Part shown: in pieces, positions 9,894 through 21,342 of the stretch | Layout: every line of letters begins with the position of its first letter | Numbering within the stretch: position 1 is the stretch's first letter | Assembly (NCBI GenBank): GCA_016191525.1 | Contig: JACPOK010000019.1 | Span: 744,001 to 808,000, forward strand | Direction of reading: 5' to 3' | DNA: 64,000 nucleotides | Origin: Burkholderiales bacterium | GTDB lineage: Bacteria > Pseudomonadota > Gammaproteobacteria > Burkholderiales > Burkholderiaceae_C | Notes under the pieces: model-generated | Told to the model about the DNA's origin: nothing | The model's database searches: none | What the model saw: only the letters and a program-made list of their open reading frames with translations | Translations under genes and position numbers: made by a program

Positions 9894-9914
9894 CCCCGGC
9901 TCGTCTGGCCGGGG
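9894..9914 (-). terminator. GC-rich stem-loop between leuB and asd
   Basis: CCCCGGC and GCCGGGG form a 7-bp stem with a 7-nt loop. No T-run follows on the minus strand, so this is more likely a partial terminator, a pause site or an RNA processing signal than a full stop. Confidence 0.35.
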
Positions 9915-9936
9915 TGGGCGCGACGAACCTGAGCTT

Positions 9937-11034
<1,098 letters not shown>

Positions 11035-11054
11035 GATTGCTTTTGTTGTGAGGG

Positions 11055-11705
11055 TTAGCGAACCAGCGTGTGGGCCAGCCAGGGTTTTTGCGCCAGGCGC
11101 TGCGCTTCGAAGGCGCGGATCTTGTCCGACTGGCGCAGGGTCAGGCCGATATCGTCGAAGCCGTTGGTGAGGCAGAACTTGCGGAACGCCTGCACCTCGA
11201 AGGCGATCTCGCTGCCGTCGGGCTTGACGACCACCTGGCGCTCCAGGTCGATGGTCAGCTGGTAGCCGGGGAAGGCCAGCGCCTCGTTGAACAGCTGGTC
11301 CATCTGCGGCTCGGACAGCACGATGGGCAGCAGGCCGTTCTTGAAGCAGTTGTTGAAGAAGATGTCGGCATAGCTGGGCGCGATGATGGCGCGAAAGCCG
11401 TACTGGTCCAGCGCCCAGGGCGCGTGCTCGCGCGACGAGCCGCAGCCGAAGTTCTTGCGCGCCAGCAGCACCGAGGCGCCCTTGTAGCGCGGCTGGTTCA
11501 GCACGAAATCGGGGTTGGGCTTGCGGCTGGCCGGGTCCTGGCCGGGCTCGCCGTGGTCCAGGTAGCGCCACTCGTCGAACAGGTTGGGCCCGAACCCCGT
11601 CTTGCGGATCGACTTGAGGAACTGCTTGGGGATGATGGCGTCGGTATCGACGTTCTCGCGGTCCATCGGGGCCACCAGCCCCTTGTGCACGTTGAATTTC
11701 TGCAT
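11055..11705 (-). CDS. leuD: 3-isopropylmalate dehydratase small subunit
   Basis: LeuD is the swivelling domain that pairs with LeuC to interconvert 2- and 3-isopropylmalate. The 216 residues start [20 protein letters not shown], with [13 protein letters not shown] and the signature [15 protein letters not shown]. The ATG at 11705 is used because the frame upstream overlaps the end of leuC and is not conserved. The gap to leuC is 8 bases, so the two subunits are made together. Confidence 0.97.
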   Translation of the reverse strand: MQKFNVHKGLVAPMDRENVDTDAIIPKQFLKSIRKTGFGPNLFDEWRYLDHGEPGQDPASRKPNPDFVLNQPRYKGASVLLARKNFGCGSSREHAPWALDQYGFRAIIAPSYADIFFNNCFKNGLLPIVLSEPQMDQLFNEALAFPGYQLTIDLERQVVVKPDGSEIAFEVQAFRKFCLTNGFDDIGLTLRQSDKIRAFEAQRLAQKPWLAHTLVR

Positions 11706-11713
11706 GGTCTTGC

Positions 11714-13135
11714 TCAGGAAAATTTGCGGATGTCGACAAAGTGGCCGTGCACGGCAGCCGCCGCGGCCATCGCGGGGCTCACCAGGTGCGTGCGGCCGCC
11801 CGCGCCTTGCCGGCCTTCGAAGTTGCGGTTGCTGGTGGAGGCGCAGCGCTCGCCCGGCTCCAGCCGGTCGGCGTTCATGGCCAGGCACATCGAGCAGCCG
11901 GGCTCGCGCCACTCGAAGCCCGCGGCCTTGAAAATCTCGTGCAGGCCTTCGCGCTCGGCCTGGTCTTTCACCAGCCCCGAGCCGGGCACCACCATGGCCA
12001 GCTTCACGTTCTTCGCGACCTTCTGGCCCAGCTTCTTGACCATGGCGGCGGCCTCACGCATGTCCTCGATGCGGCTGTTGGTGCACGAGCCGATGAACAC
12101 CTTGTCCACGAAGATGTCGTCCAGCGCCTTGCCGGGCGCCAGGCCCATGTAGGTCAGGGCGCGCTCGATGGCGCCGCGCTTGCTGGGGTCCTTTTCCTTG
12201 TCCGGGTCAGGCACCCGGCCGTCGACGCCCAGCACCATTTCGGGCGAGGTGCCCCAGGTGACCTGCGGGATGATGTTCGCCGCGTCCAGTTCCACGACCG
12301 CGTCGAACTTCGCGTCCGCGTCGGACTGCAGGCCCTTCCAGTAGGCGACGGCCTGGTCCCACTCGACGCCGGCGGGCGCCAGCGGGCGGCCCTTGATGTA
12401 GTCGATGGTCTTGTCGTCCACCGCCACGAGGCCGGCGCGCGCGCCCGCCTCAATGGCCATGTTGCACACCGTCATGCGGCCTTCCATGCTGAGCGCGCGG
12501 ATCGCCGAGCCCGTGAATTCGATGGTGTAGCCGGTGCCGCCGGCCGTGCCGATGCGCCCGATGATGGCCAGCACGATGTCCTTGGCGGTCACGCCCGGGG
12601 CCACCTTGCCTTCGACCTTGATGAGCAGGTTCTTCGCCTTCTTGGCCAGCAGGGTCTGCGTGGCCATCACGTGCTCGACCTCGCTGGTGCCGATGCCGTG
12701 CGCCAGCGCGCCGAACGCGCCGTGGGTGGAGGTGTGCGAATCGCCGCAGACCACCGTCATGCCCGGCAGCGTGGCGCCCTGTTCCGGCCCGATCACGTGC
12801 ACGATGCCCTGGCGCTTGGACAGGAAGGGGAAGTAGGCCGCCGCGCCGAACTCGGCGATGTTGCTGTCCAGCGTGGTGATCTGCTCCTTGCTGATGGGGT
12901 CGGCGATGCCGTCGTAGCCCTGCTCCCAGTGGGTGGTGGGCGTGTTGTGGTCGGCCGTGGCCACGATGGAGCTGATGCGCCAGACCTTGCGGCCCGCCTC
13001 GCGCAGCCCTTCAAAGGCCTGCGGGCTGGTCACCTCATGCACCAGGTGCCGGTCGATGTAGAGGATGGCGGTGCCGTCTTCCTCGGTGTGGACGACGTGT
13101 TCGTCCCAGATCTTGTCGTACAGGGTGCGTCCCAT
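11714..13135 (-). CDS. leuC: 3-isopropylmalate dehydratase large subunit
   Basis: LeuC is the [4Fe-4S] subunit of isopropylmalate isomerase. It is 473 residues long and starts [20 protein letters not shown]. The cluster cysteines are in [13 protein letters not shown] and [11 protein letters not shown], and [19 protein letters not shown] is the family block. It lies 31 bases after the LysR-type gene on the same strand. In many relatives an entericidin-like lipoprotein separates leuC and leuD; it is absent here. Confidence 0.97.
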   Translation of the reverse strand: MGRTLYDKIWDEHVVHTEEDGTAILYIDRHLVHEVTSPQAFEGLREAGRKVWRISSIVATADHNTPTTHWEQGYDGIADPISKEQITTLDSNIAEFGAAAYFPFLSKRQGIVHVIGPEQGATLPGMTVVCGDSHTSTHGAFGALAHGIGTSEVEHVMATQTLLAKKAKNLLIKVEGKVAPGVTAKDIVLAIIGRIGTAGGTGYTIEFTGSAIRALSMEGRMTVCNMAIEAGARAGLVAVDDKTIDYIKGRPLAPAGVEWDQAVAYWKGLQSDADAKFDAVVELDAANIIPQVTWGTSPEMVLGVDGRVPDPDKEKDPSKRGAIERALTYMGLAPGKALDDIFVDKVFIGSCTNSRIEDMREAAAMVKKLGQKVAKNVKLAMVVPGSGLVKDQAEREGLHEIFKAAGFEWREPGCSMCLAMNADRLEPGERCASTSNRNFEGRQGAGGRTHLVSPAMAAAAAVHGHFVDIRKFS

Positions 13136-13166
13136 GGCAGTACTTCCTTTTTGGTCGATTCAAATT

Positions 13167-14114
13167 TTATGCGGCGGTGGCCGCCTGGGGCTCTTCAGCG
13201 CGGGCCTTCAGGTGGTCCACCAGCAGCCGGGCCGTGACCGGCAGCGTGGAAAAGTCGCGCGCCACCAGCTCGATGCTGCGCCGGGCCCAGCCATCGGTCA
13301 GGCGCACGCATTCCAGATCGCCCACGCCGTGCATCAGCTCGAAGGCGCGGCGCGGCATCACGCCCACGCCCAGGCCGTTGTGGATCATGCGGCACATGGC
13401 GTCCAGCCCGGTGACGTGGATGCGCAGCTTGATGGTGCGGCCTGCTGCAGCGGCGGCCTCGCGCATGGCCAGGTGGATGGAGCTGTTCGAGTGCAGGCCC
13501 ACATGGTCGAAGTCCAGCGTGTCCTCGAAGGCCACGGCTTTCCTGCGCGCCAGGGAATGGCGGCGCGGCACGATCAGCACCAGCTGGTCCTGCCGGTAGG
13601 GCAGGGTCTGCAGTTCGTGGCCGGAGGCCATGACACCCGCGTTGCAGATGCCCAGGTCGGCCGCGCCTTCCTGCACGGCACGCACGATCTCGGTCGAGAG
13701 GTGCTCCTCCAGGTCGATCTTCACCTGGGGATGGTCCTTGACGAAGGTGCCCAGGTCTTCCGGCAGGAACTGCACGATGGCCGAAATGCTGGCGTGGATG
13801 CGCACGTGGCCGCGCACGCCGTCGGCGTATTCGGAGAGTTCGCCCTGCATCTTCTCCAGGCTGAACAGCACCGAGCGGGCGTGGTGCAGCAGGCTCTCGC
13901 CCGCGGGCGTGAGGTCCACGCCGCGCGTGTGGCGGTACAAGAGGGGCGTGTCCAGCGTCGCTTCCAGGTCCGACAGGCGCTTGCTCACCGCCGAGGCGGC
14001 GATGAATTCGCGCTCTGCGGCCTTGCCGATGGAGCCGAGCTCGCACACCGCCACAAAGAGCTGCAGCGACGTCAGGTCGACCCGGCGGGCGAAGTTGCGT
14101 TCAGAGGTTTTCAC
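13167..14114 (-). CDS. LysR-type transcriptional regulator upstream of leuCDB
   Basis: The N-terminal winged HTH reads LTSLQLFVAVCELGSIGKAAERE, followed by SAVSKRLSDLEATLDTPLLYRHTRGV. The effector domain starts near residue 95. I place the start at a GTG at 14114 (VKTSERNFARRVDLTSLQLF), giving 315 residues, the normal size. The open frame extends to 14252, but that part overlaps the dispersed repeat and reads as nonsense. No clear ribosome site supports the start. It is in the same direction as leuC and 31 bases before it, so control of leucine synthesis or autoregulation is plausible but inferred only from position. Confidence 0.85.
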   Translation of the reverse strand: MKTSERNFARRVDLTSLQLFVAVCELGSIGKAAEREFIAASAVSKRLSDLEATLDTPLLYRHTRGVDLTPAGESLLHHARSVLFSLEKMQGELSEYADGVRGHVRIHASISAIVQFLPEDLGTFVKDHPQVKIDLEEHLSTEIVRAVQEGAADLGICNAGVMASGHELQTLPYRQDQLVLIVPRRHSLARRKAVAFEDTLDFDHVGLHSNSSIHLAMREAAAAAGRTIKLRIHVTGLDAMCRMIHNGLGVGVMPRRAFELMHGVGDLECVRLTDGWARRSIELVARDFSTLPVTARLLVDHLKARAEEPQAATAA

Positions 14115-14226
14115 GGTGTAGAGGCATCGCGGCCAGCGATGAGCAGGCCTCATTTTCCCATGGCTGCCCCTGTGCGGCCATCGCCAACCGCGATGCCCAT
14201 CTTGCCGAACCGGCTGTTTTGGCGGC

Positions 14227-14292
14227 TTTTCCAGAGGGAAAAGTGCCCGCAAGGCGCGCCAGCACTGCGTAGGCAGCTATAAAAAAAGGAGC
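14227..14292 (+). repeat. Dispersed repeat, copy A (17-nt-core family)
   Basis: TTTTCCAGAGGGAAAA, then GTGCCCGCAAGGCGCGCCA, then GCGTAGGCAGCTAT, ending in the 17-mer GCTATAAAAAAAGGAGC (14276-14292). The order and spacing match the copies at 27121, 39013 and 63211. It lies between the LysR start and the gltA terminator. Confidence 0.75.
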
Positions 14293-14321
14293 CACGAAAA
14301 GGCCCGCCGAAGCGGGCCTTT
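14281..14321 (-). terminator. Rho-independent terminator after gltA
   Basis: On the minus strand AAAGGCCCGC, a TTCG loop and GCGGGCCTTT (14321-14298) form a 10-bp stem closed by a C-UUCG-G tetraloop. Seven T residues follow at 14287-14281. It ends the sdh-gltA transcript; the T-run is also part of the repeat core. Confidence 0.85.
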
Positions 14322-14337
14322 GCCGGAAGGGGCCAGC

Positions 14338-15648
14338 TCAGCGCTGGGCCAGCGGCTGGACGTCGCGCTTGGTGGAGCCCACGAACAGCTGGCGCGGGCG
14401 GCCGATCTTGTACTCGGGGTCGCCGATCATTTCGTTCAGCTGGGCGATCCAGCCCACCGTGCGGGCCGCCGCGAAGATGGCGGTGAACAGCGACACCGGG
14501 ATGCCGATGGCGCGCTGCACGATGCCGGAGTAGAAGTCCACGTTCGGGTAGAGCTTGCGCGAGACGAAGTAGTCGTCTTCCAGCGCGATCTTTTCCAGCG
14601 CCATGGCCAGCTTGAACAGGGGATCGTTCTCCAGGCCCAGCTCGCCCAGCACTTCCTTGCAGGTCTGCTGCATCAACTTGGCGCGCGGGTCGTAGTTCTT
14701 GTACACGCGGTGGCCGAAGCCCATCAGCTTGACGTTGGAGTTCTTGTCCTTCACCTGCTTGATGAATTCGCCGATCTTCTCCACGCCGCCCTGGCGCTGG
14801 ATGTCGTACAGCATGTTCAGCGCCGCCTCGTTGGCGCCGCCGTGGGCGGGGCCCCACAGGCAGGCCACGCCGGCCGCGATGGCCGCGAACGGGTTGGTGC
14901 CCGAGCTGCCGCACAGGCGCACGGTGGAGGTGGAGGCGTTCTGCTCGTGGTCGGCGTGCAGGATGAAGATTCGGTCCAGCGCCTTTTCCAGCACCGGGCT
15001 GACCTTGTATTCCTCGCACGGCGTGGCGAACATCATGTGCAGGAAGTTGCCCGCATAGGACAGGTCGTTCTTCGGGTACATGTAGGGCTGGCCGGCGCTG
15101 TACTTGTAGGCCATGGCCACCAGCGTGGGCATCTTGGCGATCAGGCGGATGGCCGAGATGTCGCGGTGCTCGGGATTGTTGATGTCGGTGCTGTCGTGAT
15201 AGAAGGCCGACAGCGCGCCCACCAGGCCGGTCATGATGGCCATCGGGTGCGCATCGCGGCGGAAACCGCGCAGGAAGAACTGCATCTGCTCATTGACCAT
15301 GGTGTGCATGGTCACGCGCTTGGTGAAGTCCTTCTTGCCGGCTTCGTCGGGCAGCTCGCCGTACAGCAGCAGGTGGCAGGTTTCCAGGAAATCGCACTGC
15401 GTGGCCAGCTGCTCGATCGGGTAGCCGCGGTACAGCAGCTCGCCCTTGTCGCCGTCGATGTAGGTGATGGCGGACTGGCAGGCGGCCGTGGACAGGAAGC
15501 CCGGGTCGTAGGTGAACATGCCGGTCTGCGCATAGAGCTTGCGGATGTCGATCACATCCGGGCCCACGCTGCCGTGGTACACGGGCAATTCGACGTTGGG
15601 GCTGCCGTTGCTGAACGACAGGGTGGCTTTGTTGTCGGCGAGTTTCAT
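14338..15648 (-). CDS. gltA: Citrate synthase (type II)
   Basis: GltA condenses acetyl-CoA and oxaloacetate to citrate at the entry of the TCA cycle. The 436 residues are the length of the hexameric, NADH-sensitive type. Catalytic residues are visible in [20 protein letters not shown] and [14 protein letters not shown], and the aspartate in NVDFYSGIV. The ATG at 15648 overlaps the sdhE stop as ATGA. It is the last gene of sdhC-sdhD-sdhA-sdhB-sdhE-gltA and is followed by a strong terminator. Confidence 0.97.
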   Translation of the reverse strand: MKLADNKATLSFSNGSPNVELPVYHGSVGPDVIDIRKLYAQTGMFTYDPGFLSTAACQSAITYIDGDKGELLYRGYPIEQLATQCDFLETCHLLLYGELPDEAGKKDFTKRVTMHTMVNEQMQFFLRGFRRDAHPMAIMTGLVGALSAFYHDSTDINNPEHRDISAIRLIAKMPTLVAMAYKYSAGQPYMYPKNDLSYAGNFLHMMFATPCEEYKVSPVLEKALDRIFILHADHEQNASTSTVRLCGSSGTNPFAAIAAGVACLWGPAHGGANEAALNMLYDIQRQGGVEKIGEFIKQVKDKNSNVKLMGFGHRVYKNYDPRAKLMQQTCKEVLGELGLENDPLFKLAMALEKIALEDDYFVSRKLYPNVDFYSGIVQRAIGIPVSLFTAIFAAARTVGWIAQLNEMIGDPEYKIGRPRQLFVGSTKRDVQPLAQR

Positions 15649-15929
15649 GGTCTTTCCTTAAATTGATTCGTTCGCAGCATCTGCAGCACTTGCTTCACGT
15701 CGCTTGTATTTATGTCGCCCTCGGGTTCCTTCCGCGCAAGCAGCAGGTCCAGCAGGTCGTTGTCCGCCAAATCCATCAATGCATTCAGGCTGTCGGCCTG
15801 GCGAACCGTGAGGCCCGACTCGTAATTCGTGAAGAAGCGTTCAATGAACAGGTCGTTTTCCAGCAGTCCGCGGCGGCATCGCCACTTGAGCTTGGAAAGC
15901 GCCCTCTCATCCAGCAACGCGTCTTCCAT
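15645..15929 (-). CDS. sdhE: FAD assembly factor SdhE
   Basis: SdhE helps attach FAD covalently to SdhA. The 94 residues contain the family motif in [20 protein letters not shown] (the RRGxxE core) and the helical end [14 protein letters not shown]. The ATG at 15929 is used because only the sequence from [10 protein letters not shown] on matches the family. It lies between sdhB (5 bases upstream) and gltA (overlap), which agrees with its role in succinate dehydrogenase maturation. Confidence 0.94.
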   Translation of the reverse strand: MEDALLDERALSKLKWRCRRGLLENDLFIERFFTNYESGLTVRQADSLNALMDLADNDLLDLLLARKEPEGDINTSDVKQVLQMLRTNQFKERP

Positions 15930-15934
15930 GGTGT

Positions 15935-16639
15935 TCAGATCGCCCGGCGCACCATCAATTCCTTGATCTTGCCGATCGCCTTGGTCGGGTTCAGTCCCTT
16001 CGGGCACACGTCCACGCAATTCATGATGGTGTGGCAGCGGAACAGGCGGTACGGGTCTTCCAGGTTGTCCAGGCGCTCGCCAGTGGCCTCGTCGCGGCTG
16101 TCGGCGATGAAGCGGTAGGCCTGCAGCAGGCCGGCCGGGCCGACGAACTTGTCGGGGTTCCACCAGAAGCTGGGGCAGCTGGTGGAGCAGCTCGCGCACA
16201 GGATGCACTCGTACAGGCCGTCCAGCTCCTCGCGCTCCTCGGGCGACTGCAGCCGCTCCTTTTCGGGCGGGATGTTGTCGTTGACCAGGTAGGGCTTGAT
16301 CGAGTTGTACTGCTTGAAGAAGTCGGTCATGTCCACGATCAGGTCGCGCACCACCGGCAGGCCGGGCAGGGGCTTGAGCGTGATCACGCCGGGCAGCGTG
16401 AGCATATTGGTCAGGCAGGCCAGGCCGTTCTTGCCGTTGATGTTCATCGCGTCCGAGCCGCAGACACCTTCGCGGCAGGAGCGGCGGAACGACAGCGTGG
16501 GGTCCTGCGCCTTGAGCTTCATCAGCGCGTCCAGCAGCATGCGCTCATGGCCGTCGAGCTCGATCTCGACGGTCTGCATGTAGGGCTTGGCGTCCTTGTC
16601 CGGGTCGTACCGATAGATCTGGAAGGTGCGTTTGGTCAT
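15935..16639 (-). CDS. sdhB: Succinate dehydrogenase iron-sulfur subunit
   Basis: SdhB carries electrons from the flavin of SdhA to quinone through three Fe-S clusters. The 234 residues show the [2Fe-2S] site [21 protein letters not shown], the [4Fe-4S] site [12 protein letters not shown] and the [3Fe-4S] site [14 protein letters not shown]. The start [15 protein letters not shown] at 16639 overlaps the sdhA stop by one base (TAATG). It is membrane-associated on the cytoplasmic side through SdhC/SdhD. Confidence 0.97.
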   Translation of the reverse strand: MTKRTFQIYRYDPDKDAKPYMQTVEIELDGHERMLLDALMKLKAQDPTLSFRRSCREGVCGSDAMNINGKNGLACLTNMLTLPGVITLKPLPGLPVVRDLIVDMTDFFKQYNSIKPYLVNDNIPPEKERLQSPEEREELDGLYECILCASCSTSCPSFWWNPDKFVGPAGLLQAYRFIADSRDEATGERLDNLEDPYRLFRCHTIMNCVDVCPKGLNPTKAIGKIKELMVRRAI

Positions 16640-18447
16640 TAGAAGGTCCTGACTTTCGGAGGCACGGAGTCCACCGTGAGGGGCTTGAGCTGCACCGGCT
16701 TGTAGGCCAGGCTGTTCTCCGCGCTGTACCACAGCGAATGCTTCATCCAGTTGGCGTCGTCGCGGCCCAGCGGGGCCACGGCATCGTCGGCCGGGCGCTC
16801 GTAGTCGCTCACCGTGTGGGCGCCGCGGCATTCCTTGCGGGCGGCAGCCGAGACGATGGTGGCCTGCGCGCACTCGATCAGGTTTTCCACTTCCAGCGCC
16901 TCGATGCGCGCGGTGTTGAACACCTTGGACTTGTCCTTGAGCGCGAGCGCGCCGACGCGGCCGCGCAGCTCGGCGATCTTGCGCACGCCCTCGTCCATGC
17001 TGGACTGGGTGCGGAATACGCCGGCGTGCTGCTGCATGCTGGCGCGGATGTCGTTGGCCACGTCCTGCGAGTACTCGCCGGCCTGGGTGTTCTCCAGCCG
17101 GTTCAGCCGCTCCAGCGAACGCTCCGCCGCGTCGGCGGGCAGGTCCTTGTGCGACTTGCTGGTGCTGGCGAACTCCACGATGTGGTTGCCCGCCGCGCGG
17201 CCGAACACCAGCAGGTCCAGCAGCGAGTTGGTGCCCAGCCGGTTGGCGCCGTGCACGCTGACGCAGGAGCATTCGCCCACCGCGTACAGGCCGTTCACGG
17301 CCGCGTTGTGCACGTCGCCATTGGGCACGACCACCTGGCCGTTCACATTGGTCGGGATGCCGCCCATCTGGTAGTGGATGGTGGGCACCACGGGAATCGG
17401 CTCGCGGGTGATGTCCACGTTGGCGAAGTTCACGCCGATCTCGTAGACCGAGGGCAGGCGCTTGTGGATGGTCTCGGCGCCCAGGTGGTCCAGCTTGAGC
17501 AGCACGTAGTCCTTGTTGGGGCCGCAGCCGCGGCCTTCCTTGATTTCCTGGTCCATGGAGCGCGAGACGAAGTCGCGCGGCGCCAGGTCCTTCAGCGTGG
17601 GCGCATAGCGCTCCATGAAGCGCTCGCCGTTGCTGTTCAAAAGGATCGCGCCTTCGCCGCGGCAGCCTTCGGTCAGCAGCACGCCCGCGCCGGCCACGCC
17701 GGTGGGGTGGAACTGCCAGAACTCCATGTCTTCCAGCGGGATGCCGGCGCGCGCCGCCATGCCCAGGCCGTCGCCGGTGTTGATGAAGGCATTGGTTGAC
17801 GCGGCAAAAATCCGTCCTGCCCCGCCGGTGGCCAGCAGCGTGGTCTTGGCGTGCAGGATGTGCACGTCCCCGGTTTCCATCTCCAGTGCCGTCACGCCCA
17901 CCACGTCGCCCTCGGCGTCGCGGATCAAATCAAGCGCCATCCACTCCACGAAGAAGCTGGTCTTGGCCTTGACGTTCTGCTGGTACAGCGTGTGCAGCAT
18001 GGCGTGGCCGGTGCGGTCGGCCGAGGCGCAGGCGCGCTGCATGGGCTTTTCGCCGTAGTTGGCCGTGTGGCCGCCGAACGGGCGCTGGTAGATGGTGCCG
18101 TCGGGGTTGCGGTCGAACGGCATGCCCATGTGCTCGAGGTCGTACACGGCGCGCGGGGCCTCGCGGCACATGAACTCGATGGCGTCCTGGTCGCCCAGCC
18201 AGTCCGAGCCCTTGATGGTGTCGTAGAAGTGGTAGTGCCAGTTGTCCTCGGACATGTTGCCCAGCGAGGCGCCGATGCCGCCCTGCGCCGCCACGGTGTG
18301 CGAGCGGGTGGGGAACACCTTGGAGAGTACCGCCACGTTCAGGCCGGCCCGCGCCAGCTGCAGCGAGGCGCGCATGCCCGAGCCGCCCGCGCCGACGATG
18401 ACCACGTCGAACTTGCGCGTCGTGATGTTGTTCTTGGTAAAGGACAT
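16639..18447 (-). CDS. sdhA: Succinate dehydrogenase flavoprotein subunit
   Basis: SdhA oxidises succinate to fumarate with covalent FAD. The 602 residues start [20 protein letters not shown]. The FAD-linking histidine lies in [18 protein letters not shown], with [20 protein letters not shown] and the catalytic-arginine region later. The ATG at 18447 lies 3 bases past the end of sdhD, giving tight coupling. Confidence 0.97.
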   Translation of the reverse strand: MSFTKNNITTRKFDVVIVGAGGSGMRASLQLARAGLNVAVLSKVFPTRSHTVAAQGGIGASLGNMSEDNWHYHFYDTIKGSDWLGDQDAIEFMCREAPRAVYDLEHMGMPFDRNPDGTIYQRPFGGHTANYGEKPMQRACASADRTGHAMLHTLYQQNVKAKTSFFVEWMALDLIRDAEGDVVGVTALEMETGDVHILHAKTTLLATGGAGRIFAASTNAFINTGDGLGMAARAGIPLEDMEFWQFHPTGVAGAGVLLTEGCRGEGAILLNSNGERFMERYAPTLKDLAPRDFVSRSMDQEIKEGRGCGPNKDYVLLKLDHLGAETIHKRLPSVYEIGVNFANVDITREPIPVVPTIHYQMGGIPTNVNGQVVVPNGDVHNAAVNGLYAVGECSCVSVHGANRLGTNSLLDLLVFGRAAGNHIVEFASTSKSHKDLPADAAERSLERLNRLENTQAGEYSQDVANDIRASMQQHAGVFRTQSSMDEGVRKIAELRGRVGALALKDKSKVFNTARIEALEVENLIECAQATIVSAAARKECRGAHTVSDYERPADDAVAPLGRDDANWMKHSLWYSAENSLAYKPVQLKPLTVDSVPPKVRTF

Positions 18448-18449
18448 GC

Positions 18450-18815
18450 TCACAGTCTCCAGAGGACTTGGATGGCCCAGCCGGCGCAGCCGGTGAGCCA
18501 GGCGATGGTGAAGATCTGCAGCAGGAGGCGCGCCCAGACGGGCTTGACGTAGTCCATCCAGACGTCGCGCATGCCCACCCACACGTGGTACAGCAGCGCG
18601 GTGATCACGGTGAACGTCAGCACCTTCATCCACTGGGCGGCGAAGATGCCGGCCCACTTGTCATAGCCGATCGGGCCGCGGCTGAAGATCACCTGCGCCA
18701 GCACGACCAGGGTAAACAGGGCCATCAGGCCGGCCGTCACGCGCTGGCTGAGCCAGTCGCGAAAGCCGTAGTGAGCGCCGACGACGACGCGTTTGGAGCC
18801 GTAATTCACAGACAT
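18450..18815 (-). CDS. sdhD: Succinate dehydrogenase membrane anchor subunit D
   Basis: This is a 121-residue protein with three membrane helices (about 28-48, 62-82 and 93-115). The likely haem-b ligand histidine is in LLYHVWVGMRDVWMDY, the conserved YHxxxGxRDxxxDY pattern of this subunit. It anchors SdhAB and helps form the ubiquinone site. It starts 16 bases after sdhC. Confidence 0.93.
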   Translation of the reverse strand: MSVNYGSKRVVVGAHYGFRDWLSQRVTAGLMALFTLVVLAQVIFSRGPIGYDKWAGIFAAQWMKVLTFTVITALLYHVWVGMRDVWMDYVKPVWARLLLQIFTIAWLTGCAGWAIQVLWRL

Positions 18816-18831
18816 TGCTTGTGCTCCTTGT

Positions 18832-19266
18832 TCAGTAGAAGCCGAACAGCTTGGCGCCGAGCGCCAGGGTGAGCAGCACGCTGGCCGCCAGCGTGACCAT
18901 CGCCGACCGGGTGCCGAATTCCTTGCTCACCGCGGCGTGGCTCACGTCCATCCACAGGTGGCGCAGGCCGGCGATGAAGTGGTGCAGGTAGGCCCAGATC
19001 AGGGCCAGCGCCACCAGCTTGATGAGGAAGCCCGGGAAAATCCAGAGGCCGGCGTTGAAGGCGGAGCGGAATTTCGCGAACGAGATCTCGGAGGAGATCG
19101 AGGTGTCGAACATCCAGATGATGAAGGGCATCAGCACGAACATCAGCACGCCGCTGATGCGGTGCAGGATGGAAACCCAGCCGGCGGCGGGGAGGCGGTA
19201 GGAGGGCAGATCCGTCAGCGCGTTGATGTTGCGGAACTCGGGCCGCTTCCTGGCTAGCTCTGTCAT
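18832..19266 (-). CDS. sdhC: Succinate dehydrogenase cytochrome b556 subunit C
   Basis: The 144 residues start MTELARKRPEFRNINALTDL. They show SILHRISGVLMFVLMPF (the Ser/His/Arg quinone-site motif in helix 1) and YLHHFIAGLRHLWMD (haem ligand). Three helices are predicted. The ATG at 19266 is chosen because the additional upstream residues in the frame are not family-like. It is the first gene of the sdh operon; the 125 bases before it hold its promoter region and an inverted repeat that may end gntR. Confidence 0.95.
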   Translation of the reverse strand: MTELARKRPEFRNINALTDLPSYRLPAAGWVSILHRISGVLMFVLMPFIIWMFDTSISSEISFAKFRSAFNAGLWIFPGFLIKLVALALIWAYLHHFIAGLRHLWMDVSHAAVSKEFGTRSAMVTLAASVLLTLALGAKLFGFY

Positions 19267-19348
19267 GGCTTGGCTTTCGTGGTGGGAGTCATGCGCGAAG
19301 TAATTTCTGTGAGAAACGCAAACAACCCAAAATTCTATTGCAACGCAC

Positions 19349-19374
19349 AAAACTGACGTGGAGGTTTCAGTTTT
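19349..19374 (-). terminator. Inverted repeat between gntR and sdhC
   Basis: AAAACTGA (19349-19356) and TCAGTTTT (19367-19374) are perfect arms with a 10-nt loop, 18 bases after the gntR stop. The AT-rich stem ends in TTTT on the minus strand. It could be a weak gntR terminator or an operator for sdhC. Confidence 0.4.
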
Positions 19375-19391
19375 GGGCCGCCAGCTGGTTT

Positions 19392-20183
19392 TCAGTTCAG
19401 TTCGTTCCGGTAGTGGTGGGTGTCCGTGCGGTACAGCCCCCGGCGCAGCTCCATCGGCACGTCGTTATAGGTGTAGGCGATGCGCTCCACGCTCAGAAGC
19501 GGCGCGCCGGGCTCCACCTTCAGCAGCGCCGCCTGCTGCGCATCGGGCGAGACGGCGCGGATCTTTTCCTCGGCCCGCACCATGCGCACGCCGAACTCCA
19601 CCTCGAACATCGCGTAGGTCGGGCCGTGATAGCCGGCCACCTGGTCGGCCGTGATGCCCTTGAAGGCATTGCCGGGCAGGAACATGTCTTCCAGGATGGT
19701 GGGCACGCCGCCGAACGCCAGGATGCGGCGCACCTGCACCACGGCGTCGCCGGAGCGCAGGGCCAGGGCCCGGGCCACGTCGGCCGTGGCGCGCACCCGC
19801 CGGCATTCCAGCACCGAGCGCTGGGCCGGGCCCTCGCTGCCCTGGTCGCCGCTGTCGGGCATGAGCTTGAGGAAGCGGTACTGCACCTGCTGCTCGGAGT
19901 GGGTGGCCACGAAGGTGCCCTTGCCCTGCCTGCGCACCACCAGGTTTTCCGCGGCGAGCTCGTCGATCGCCTTGCGCACCGTGCCCTGGCTCACGCGGAA
20001 GCGCGCGGCCAGGTCCATCTCGCTGGGAATGGCTTCGCCGGGCTTCCATTCGCCGGCCTGCAGGCTTTGCAGGATCAGGCCCTTGATCTGCTGGTACAGC
20101 GGGCTGAAGGCGGGCGTGGCCTGGGCCGGCGCCTCGGCGGTGGCCATGCCGTTGTCGGCCGGGGAGGGGGGCGGGGAGGCCAT
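19392..20183 (-). CDS. GntR-family (HutC/UTRA type) transcriptional regulator of the TCA island
   Basis: The 263 residues hold an N-terminal winged HTH (about 28-95: PLYQQIKGLILQSLQAGEWK, PSEMDLAARFRVSQGTVRKA, GKGTF). A C-terminal UTRA ligand domain follows (YRFLKL to PMELRRGLYRTDTHHYRNEL), which in this family binds small effectors. It is divergent from mdh and upstream of sdhC. The ATG at 20183 follows an Ala/Pro-rich leader and is the first good start. A perfect 12-bp palindrome sits in the spacer of its own predicted promoter, which suggests autorepression and control of mdh. The effector is unknown; a TCA acid is a reasonable guess. Confidence 0.92.
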   Translation of the reverse strand: MASPPPSPADNGMATAEAPAQATPAFSPLYQQIKGLILQSLQAGEWKPGEAIPSEMDLAARFRVSQGTVRKAIDELAAENLVVRRQGKGTFVATHSEQQVQYRFLKLMPDSGDQGSEGPAQRSVLECRRVRATADVARALALRSGDAVVQVRRILAFGGVPTILEDMFLPGNAFKGITADQVAGYHGPTYAMFEVEFGVRMVRAEEKIRAVSPDAQQAALLKVEPGAPLLSVERIAYTYNDVPMELRRGLYRTDTHHYRNELN

Positions 20184-20207
20184 GTGGTTCTGCTTGAAAC
20201 TTCTCGA

Positions 20208-20235
20208 ATCATATCTTATATAAGACATAAGACAA
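20208..20235 (-). promoter_or_regulatory. gntR promoter
   Basis: On the minus strand TTGTCT (20235-20230), 16 bases, then TATGAT (20213-20208). The spacer contains the whole palindrome TCTTATATAAGA, ending directly at the -10 box. Confidence 0.65.
20214..20225. promoter_or_regulatory. Predicted GntR operator TCTTATATAAGA
   Basis: This is a perfect 12-bp palindrome between the -35 and -10 of gntR and 11 bases upstream of the mdh -35. The same 12-mer occurs at 44606-44617. The link to this GntR protein rests on position and is not proved. Confidence 0.65.
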
Positions 20236-20236
20236 A

Positions 20237-20266
20237 TTGACGAGTAAGGGTTTCCGAGAGTAAACT
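20237..20266 (+). promoter_or_regulatory. mdh promoter
   Basis: TTGACG (20237-20242), 18 bases, then TAAACT (20261-20266), about 85 bases before the mdh start. It lies back to back with the gntR promoter, so the palindrome at 20214 could affect both. Confidence 0.5.
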
Positions 20267-20350
20267 TGCGGGCTGTTCCGGGAGGGTCGCGGCCGCAGCG
20301 CAAGGCCCCGCCGGCGCCACTTTTCCAACCTTCCTTCCGGAGATTTCCCC

Positions 20351-21337
<987 letters not shown>

Positions 21338-21342
21338 ACCAG

